Shown in pieces: positions 16,704 through 20,000 of a stretch of DNA of 20,000 bases (position 1 is its first letter; every line of letters starts with the position of its first letter). The translations under genes and the position numbers were made by a program. The notes below the pieces were generated by a model. The model saw nothing but the letters and a program-made list of their open reading frames with translations. It was not told where the DNA came from and did not search any database. Location: positions 1 through 20,000 of the forward strand of contig CAJNDS010000186.1 in assembly GCA_905221605.1 (NCBI GenBank), written 5' to 3'. The DNA comes from Symbiodinium natans. Taxonomy: Eukaryota; Sar; Dinophyceae; Suessiales; Symbiodiniaceae.

Positions 16704-16754
16704 GAGATAAGTCCTGACGAGAGGGGCTTTGTTGCTTACATCCCGGAGAGCGCA
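16704..16754 (+). CDS. Exon-like island (EISPDERGFVAYIPES)
   Basis: The telomere-like acceptor gtgtttag|GAG is followed in phase 0 by EISPDERGFVAYIPESA, which reads like ordinary protein. No GT donor is visible before the stop at 16770. A GC donor (gaga|gcgcaa) is only a possibility. Confidence 0.35.
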
Positions 16755-16877
16755 ACCCCCCCCCAATCAATATAGGGAATGCACCTTAGCTAAGCTCTAA
16801 ACCCTAAGCCCCAAACTCCAAACCCGAAACCCTAAACACAAGGGACCCTGCTCTGCAACTTTTGTTCTGTCTCTCAG

Positions 16878-16926
16878 GGCGTACATCATCAAGGTTCAAA
16901 GTTGCGATAGTAGCTCCGAACCCCAG
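16878..16926 (+). CDS. Exon-like island with strong acceptor (AYIIKVQSCDSSSEPQ)
   Basis: It has the best polypyrimidine acceptor in the window (tgttctgtctctcag|G). The frame AYIIKVQSCDSSSEPQ can end at a GT donor after AAG at 16893 (aag|gttcaa) or a GC donor after CAG at 16926 (cccag|gcgctc). It contains one Cys. Confidence 0.4.
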
Positions 16927-16997
16927 GCGCTCAACCCTCGACCCCAAACCCGAAGCGACACCACGCCACCCAACCCCAAACCCTATACAATTTCTAT

Positions 16998-17165
16998 AAA
17001 CCCTAAACCCTAAACCCTAAACCCTAAACCCTAAACCCTAAACCCTAAGCCCTAAACCCTAAACCCTAAACCCTAAACCCTAAACCCTAAACCCTAAACC
17101 CTAAACCCTAAACCCTAAACCCTAAACCCTAAACCCTAAACCCTAAACCCTAAACCCTAAACCTA
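16998..17165 (-). repeat. Longest CCCTAAA array, about 24 units
   Basis: An almost perfect heptamer array with a single CCCTAAG variant near 17046. Its length and homogeneity suggest recent addition or homogenisation compared with the degenerate tracts around it. Confidence 0.98.
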
Positions 17166-17169
17166 ACCC

Positions 17170-17474
17170 TCCCCAATCTTGACAGCACCACTCCTGGGTC
17201 AAGCTGTGCTAAGCTCGCAGCTTCTCTCAACCCGAAACACCACTTTGACACCAAACTGGCCGAGACCCCAAAGACCAAACCCTATAAGTCCTATAAACCC
17301 TCTAAATCCTCAGTCTAAGCCCTGTAAACCCTGTAGGCCCGGTTGACCCCAAAACCCCGCCACTCCCTATGAACCGTAAACCTCAAACCCTGAACCCGAA
17401 AACCCCCTGAAGCCAAAACCCACCCCCACGCCCCCAAACCCTGAATCCTGAAACCCAAACCCCAAACCCCAAAC
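17170..17474. other. Degenerate C-rich tract with a weak exon-like patch
   Basis: At 17186-17290 an open frame reads TTPGSSCAKLAASLNPKHHF after gacag, with no clear donor. The rest (17290-17474) consists of CCCTGAA/CCCAAA variants, and the minus frame 17315-17509 is their translation. No exon is called. Confidence 0.4.
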
Positions 17475-17501
17475 GTTTTCATGCCTTTCAGGCATGAAAA
17501 C
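17475..17501. other. Perfect 12-bp-stem hairpin
   Basis: gttttcatgcct (17475-17486) and its exact reverse complement (17490-17501) are separated by ttc. The right arm has no T-run after it, so this is not a bacterial-type terminator. It stands out because the flanks are simple C-rich repeats. Confidence 0.85.
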
Positions 17502-17699
17502 CCCAACAATCTCGAAACCCGAGACCCAACGTACCCCCTAGATCCTAGACCCTAAGTCCCTAAACCCCCTATAGCCCCCTGAGCAACCAAAGAAAAACCC
17601 CAAACCCCCAAATTCATTCAGCCCTAAACCCTAAATCCTAGACCCTAAGCCCGTAGTACTACCCTAAGCCTAAACCCCCTAAACCAAAGATCCCTCGAG
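17502..17699 (-). repeat. Degenerate CCCTAAA-like tract
   Basis: CCCTAAA, CCCTAGA and CCCAAAC variants fill this stretch. No readable gene. Confidence 0.75.
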
Positions 17700-17728
17700 G
17701 TTCGAAAACAAGTGCACCGATCAGTGGG
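17700..17728 (+). CDS. Short Cys exon-like island (FENKCTDQWG)
   Basis: The acceptor cctcgag|G leads to FENKCTDQWG and a possible donor gtggg|gtgctc. If spliced later, the frame continues APWHVGGHLG. The island is very short, so chance is a real alternative. Confidence 0.25.
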
Positions 17729-17759
17729 GTGCTCCCTGGCATGTGGGTGGCCATCTGGG

Positions 17760-17994
17760 TGTTGGTTTGGAGTTTATCTAGGCTTTAGGGCTTAGGATGT
17801 ACAGCTTGGGGCGCAGGGCCATCTTGCATTAGTGGTATTGCCACATATATACGTACATAAATAGACAAACAAACAAACAAATAGACACACATAGATACAT
17901 ATAAAGTTGGGGCGCTTGAGTTGTGGGATGCGGAAGATGGCCTATGGTTTGGGGGCTTCCGGGAATCTCAAAGTCGGTAGGGTTTTGCTTATTT
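17760..17994. other. Unique sequence with a small AT-rich repeat
   Basis: Short (acaa)n-like and gatacata-type repeats lie at 17848-17905. At 17928-17973 a frame reads WDAEDGLWFGGFRESQS before cg|gtaggg, which could be another exon, but no acceptor was identified. Confidence 0.4.
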
Positions 17995-18320
17995 CGAACT
18001 CCACCTCCTTCTTCGTGGGGTTGGGACGTTTAGGGTTTGGGGTTTTAAGCGGTTCAAATGCTGCCTCGCCCTTTGAGGGATTTGGGGAGGTTAGGGTCTT
18101 AGGGTTTCTGGGGCTGGGTTACAAAAGGCTTCCATCTCCACCTCCCCCTTTTTCGGGGTTTGGGCTTTGCAGTGGTTCGGGCTCCTGGCTTTTTGGACTA
18201 CACCTCTTTTGGGGGTTTGGGTTTTTGCTTTCTGGTTTAGGGTTTTCGGGTTTTAAATTAAAACCTCCCCCTTACTTTAGGGGTTAGGGCGTTTTAGGGG
18301 TTAGGGGCTTAGGGTTTGGA
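17995..18320 (+). repeat. Diverged ~65-bp repeat with C-block then G-block
   Basis: About five diverged units (near 18000, 18060, 18130, 18195 and 18260) each have ccacctccccctttt-like sequence followed by ggggtttggg. The C-block can pair with the G-block. A small palindrome (ggttttaaattaaaacc) lies at 18249-18265. The Gly/Phe/Leu-rich open frame 17907-18287 is a translation of this repeat. Confidence 0.6.
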
Positions 18321-18342
18321 ACTCGTCTTCTTGTTTCGCCAG

Positions 18343-18534
18343 AGTTGCGCTTCTGCTGGACGGGCAGCCGTTGGACAGTTGGCCATGCAGAAGCTGGAGC
18401 TTGATCGGGTTCATGTGTTGACGACCTTCCCTTCTGGTCCCGAAACTGAAGGTGGCGAAGCGGCTGCAGCTATGGGCTGCAATTACGATAGCAGAGTACT
18501 GCTCAGGAAGTGCTTAGATACTACGATGCCGCCG
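18343..18534 (+). CDS. Longest + exon-like island (64 codons)
   Basis: The acceptor cttgtttcgccag|AGT has a good pyrimidine tract. The frame reads SCASAGRAAVGQLAMQKLEL, later GGEAAAAMGCNYDSRVLLRK and CLDTTMPP. It ends at a possible donor gccg|gtcggg after exactly 64 codons (phase 0-0), and the frame stays open to a telomeric TAA at 18562. It contains three Cys but not the CPC-type module. Function unknown. Composition is ordinary coding-like and unlike the repeats on either side. Confidence 0.5.
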
Positions 18535-18554
18535 GTCGGGCGAGACCTGTTGGC

Positions 18555-18622
18555 TAAACCCTAAACCCTAAACCCTAAACCCCAAACCCTAAACCCTAAA
18601 CCCTAAACCCTAAACCCTAAAC
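18555..18622 (-). repeat. CCCTAAA array, about 9 units
   Basis: Perfect heptamers with one CCCCAAA variant, starting directly after the preceding island. Confidence 0.97.
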
Positions 18623-18627
18623 TGCAG

Positions 18628-18734
18628 AGATTCTGGGGGAAGTGACAGGGCCAGAGCTACATTCCTAAGCTCAACACTTTGCGAACTCCTCGGCCCGACT
18701 TTGGCCCGACTTTGGAAGCTCTTAAGCCCCCTTC
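18628..18734 (+). CDS. Exon-like island (DSGGSDRARATFLSSTLCEL)
   Basis: The acceptor aactgcag|A follows a CCCTAAA array. The frame reads DSGGSDRARATFLSSTLCEL, then LGPTLARLWKLLSPLR, and meets a donor-like c|gtaaac formed at the edge of the next CCCTAAA array. An 11-bp direct repeat (cccgactttgg, twice) lies near 18693-18715. An alternative frame (ILGEVTGPELHS) is short. Confidence 0.35.
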
Positions 18735-18996
18735 GTAAACCCTAAACCCTAAACCCTATACCCTGAACCCTAAACCCCAAACCCGAAACCCTAAGCCCTA
18801 AACCCTAAACCCTGAGCCATAAGCCCTAAGCCCTAAACCCTAAACCCCAAACCCTAAACCCTAAACCCTAAACCCCTAAACCCTAAACCCTAAACCCTGA
18901 ACTCTCTAAACCCTAAACCCTCTAAACCCTAAACCCTAAACCCTAAACCCTAAACCCTAAACCCTAAACCCTAAACCTAAACCTAAACCCTAAGCT
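18735..18996 (-). repeat. CCCTAAA array with variants
   Basis: About 35 telomeric units, many perfect, with CCCCAAA, CCCGAAA, CCATAAG and CCCTGAA variants concentrated in the left part (18755-18830). Confidence 0.95.
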
Positions 18997-19034
18997 TTAA
19001 ACAAACCCTAGTCAAGCCCTCCGCTTTCTGCCAG

Positions 19035-19121
19035 GCTACAGCTGGTGCCAATCGAAGATGAGCCCCTGCCCAGTCGTTTGTGGGAACAACGAGCAGGCGC
19101 GGACCTGGGATCGTGATGCAG
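19035..19121 (+). CDS. Cys-module exon-like island (SPCPVVCGNNEQ)
   Basis: The acceptor gctttctgccag|GC is followed by YSWCQSKMSPCPVVCGNNEQ and ARTWDRDA. A GC donor (gatgcag|gcaaag) gives an 87-nt exon, phase 1-1. If translated further the frame reads GKEVWC and stops at 19139. CPVVC plus GNNE is the most family-like motif in the window, and I have the impression that similar CPV-C-G-x-NE strings occur in large dinoflagellate extracellular proteins. Confidence 0.55.
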
Positions 19122-19144
19122 GCAAAGAAGTTTGGTGTTAGCCC

Positions 19145-19345
19145 CCCTGCCCCCCCCCCCTCCCCCGCTTTCCCCGGAAAAGGGCGTGCAACCCTAAACA
19201 CTGAACCCCCCAAACCCTCAACCCCAAACCCTGAACCCTGAACCCCTAAACCCCAAAGCCTAACGAAACTCCAAATCCCAAACCCTGAGCCCCAAACCCT
19301 AAACTCTAAGCCCTAAACCCTAAACCCTCAGCCCTAAACCCATGC
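19145..19345 (-). repeat. C-rich and CCCTAAA-like tract
   Basis: C-runs (19145-19165) are followed by CCCTGAA, CCCCAAA and CCCTAAA variants. The minus frame 18983-19213 is antisense to the Cys island and the repeats. Confidence 0.85.
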
Positions 19346-19355
19346 AAGTGCAGAG

Positions 19356-19442
19356 GAGTGTTGGCTGACCCCGTATGGAGCGGACGGCCCGAAGCCCAGC
19401 CCTGTTCCGCCGTTGCGGGTTGAGTGCACCGTCTTGCGGAAG
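19356..19442 (+). CDS. Cys-module exon-like island (ECWLTPYGADG)
   Basis: The acceptor tgcagag|GAG and the donor gcggaag|gtttct bound 29 complete codons (87 nt, the same length as the preceding island). The frame reads ECWLTPYGADGPKPSPVPPL and then RVECTVLRK. An E-C-W-x-T-P-Y...A-x-G...E-C layout follows naturally after the CPVVCGNNE type of island 300 bp upstream, so the two may be consecutive exons separated by a telomeric intron, provided the phases can be reconciled. Confidence 0.5.
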
Positions 19443-19464
19443 GTTTCTTGAGTCATGATTTGTT

Positions 19465-19612
19465 TGGGGTTTAGGGTTTAGGGTTTAGGGTTTAGGGTTT
19501 AGGGTTTCGGGAGATAGCTGAGATACTCATGATCATCATAGTCTAAAGTACATTCCGTTATGTAAGGAAGACGCAGAAAGTGTTTAGGGGTTTAGGGTTT
19601 AGGGTTTAGTTC
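19465..19612 (+). repeat. TTTAGGG tracts
   Basis: About six units at 19465-19508 and three at 19583-19606, around a unique patch (19510-19580) without a readable gene. Confidence 0.9.
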
Positions 19613-19850
19613 CGTAACACATCCCGGCCCACAATCTATACAAGAATACAACCCCTCCCCCCTTTCCTCTTCAAGCATCATCAGCATCTCAGCCCAGCAG
19701 ATTTTATCTGCGAACACATGCAAGACGTTCTCGGGGCAGCGAAAATATTGGCCCCACCAACTTTTGCCACGAAGTTGTGAGGCGGATGGGGGGGAAGAGG
19801 TGGCAGGGCCACCATTTTGAAATTTTCACGATTCGTTTGAACTTCTCTCG
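19613..19850. other. Unique island, coding on either strand possible
   Basis: On + a pyrimidine-rich tract (cccctcccccctttcctcttcaag) precedes an open frame SAQQILSANTCKTFSGQRKY, then WPHQLLPRSCEADGG, to a TGA at 19819. On - the frame 19681-19896 reads NFVAKVGGANIFAAPRTSCM and CSQIKSAGLRC. Both look protein-like. The + strand has the better acceptor, but no donor was fixed on either strand, so the strand is left open. Confidence 0.3.
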
Positions 19851-20000
19851 TAGGGTTTTCGGTCTTTATCTTGTTTGTAGATTTTGCAGGGTTCATAGGG
19901 CTTTCTAGAGTTTATAGGGTACACACTGGTAGGGTTTACAGGCTTTGCAGGGTTTATTGGGTGTCTAGGGTTGCATAGGCCGGGCTTACAGGGGTTTAGA
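19851..20000 (+). repeat. Degenerate GGGTTTA-like tract at the right edge
   Basis: GGGTTTACAGG, GGGTTCATAGGG and GGGTTTATTGGG variants spaced by about 10-15 bp, continuing beyond the window. No gene. Confidence 0.7.

Noticed and set aside
17475-17510. Rho-independent terminator
   Set aside because: There is no T-run after the stem and the genome is eukaryotic.

Overview
This looks like nuclear DNA of a eukaryote, most likely a microalga, from a subtelomeric or telomere-repeat-rich interior region. Nothing bacterial is visible: there are no operons and no tRNA, rRNA or CRISPR. The telomere-type repeat is TTTAGGG/CCCTAAA (plants, green algae, dinoflagellates, chromerids). Several exon-like islands start with G directly after the acceptor AG, and some may end at a GC donor. 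Both traits are reported for dinoflagellate introns, so a dinoflagellate or a relative is my best guess, at low to moderate confidence. No dinoflagellate spliced leader was found.

The window has two halves with a sharp change near 9.93-9.96 kb. The left half (1-9.95 kb) is repetitive, with one strand purine-rich and the other pyrimidine-rich. It holds three arrays of one 55-bp satellite (1-496, about 1263-1890 inverted, 3709-4200). It also holds a higher-order repeat built of two blocks, called U (about 500 bp, eight copies) and D (about 400-640 bp, three copies), flanked by GA-led blocks. Most open frames here are low-complexity shadows. The exception is 4530-5544, a non-repetitive gene or recent pseudogene with an N-terminal CxxC...CxxC zinc-ribbon-like motif. 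Its reading frame moves twice in the same direction.

The right half (10.5-20 kb) is a patchwork of perfect and degenerate telomeric arrays that flip orientation many times. Between them lie islands of about 40-250 bp that are not telomeric. Many islands on the + strand read as short cysteine-rich modules (CPVVCG, GCPCN, YCW...GPCP, CWLTPYGADG) bounded by plausible splice sites. My main hypothesis is that they are exons of one or more modular cysteine-rich, probably secreted or surface, proteins whose introns are filled with telomere repeats. A smaller set of islands reads as exons on the - strand; the best has an AAG|GTGAGT donor at 14118. Gene models cannot be joined by eye, so each exon-like island is listed separately with its frame and limits.

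Other structures are a 96-bp element with 26-bp terminal inverted repeats (11157-11252), a perfect 12-bp-stem hairpin (17475-17501), a GT/TA/CA compound microsatellite (14793-14976) and several C or G homopolymers.
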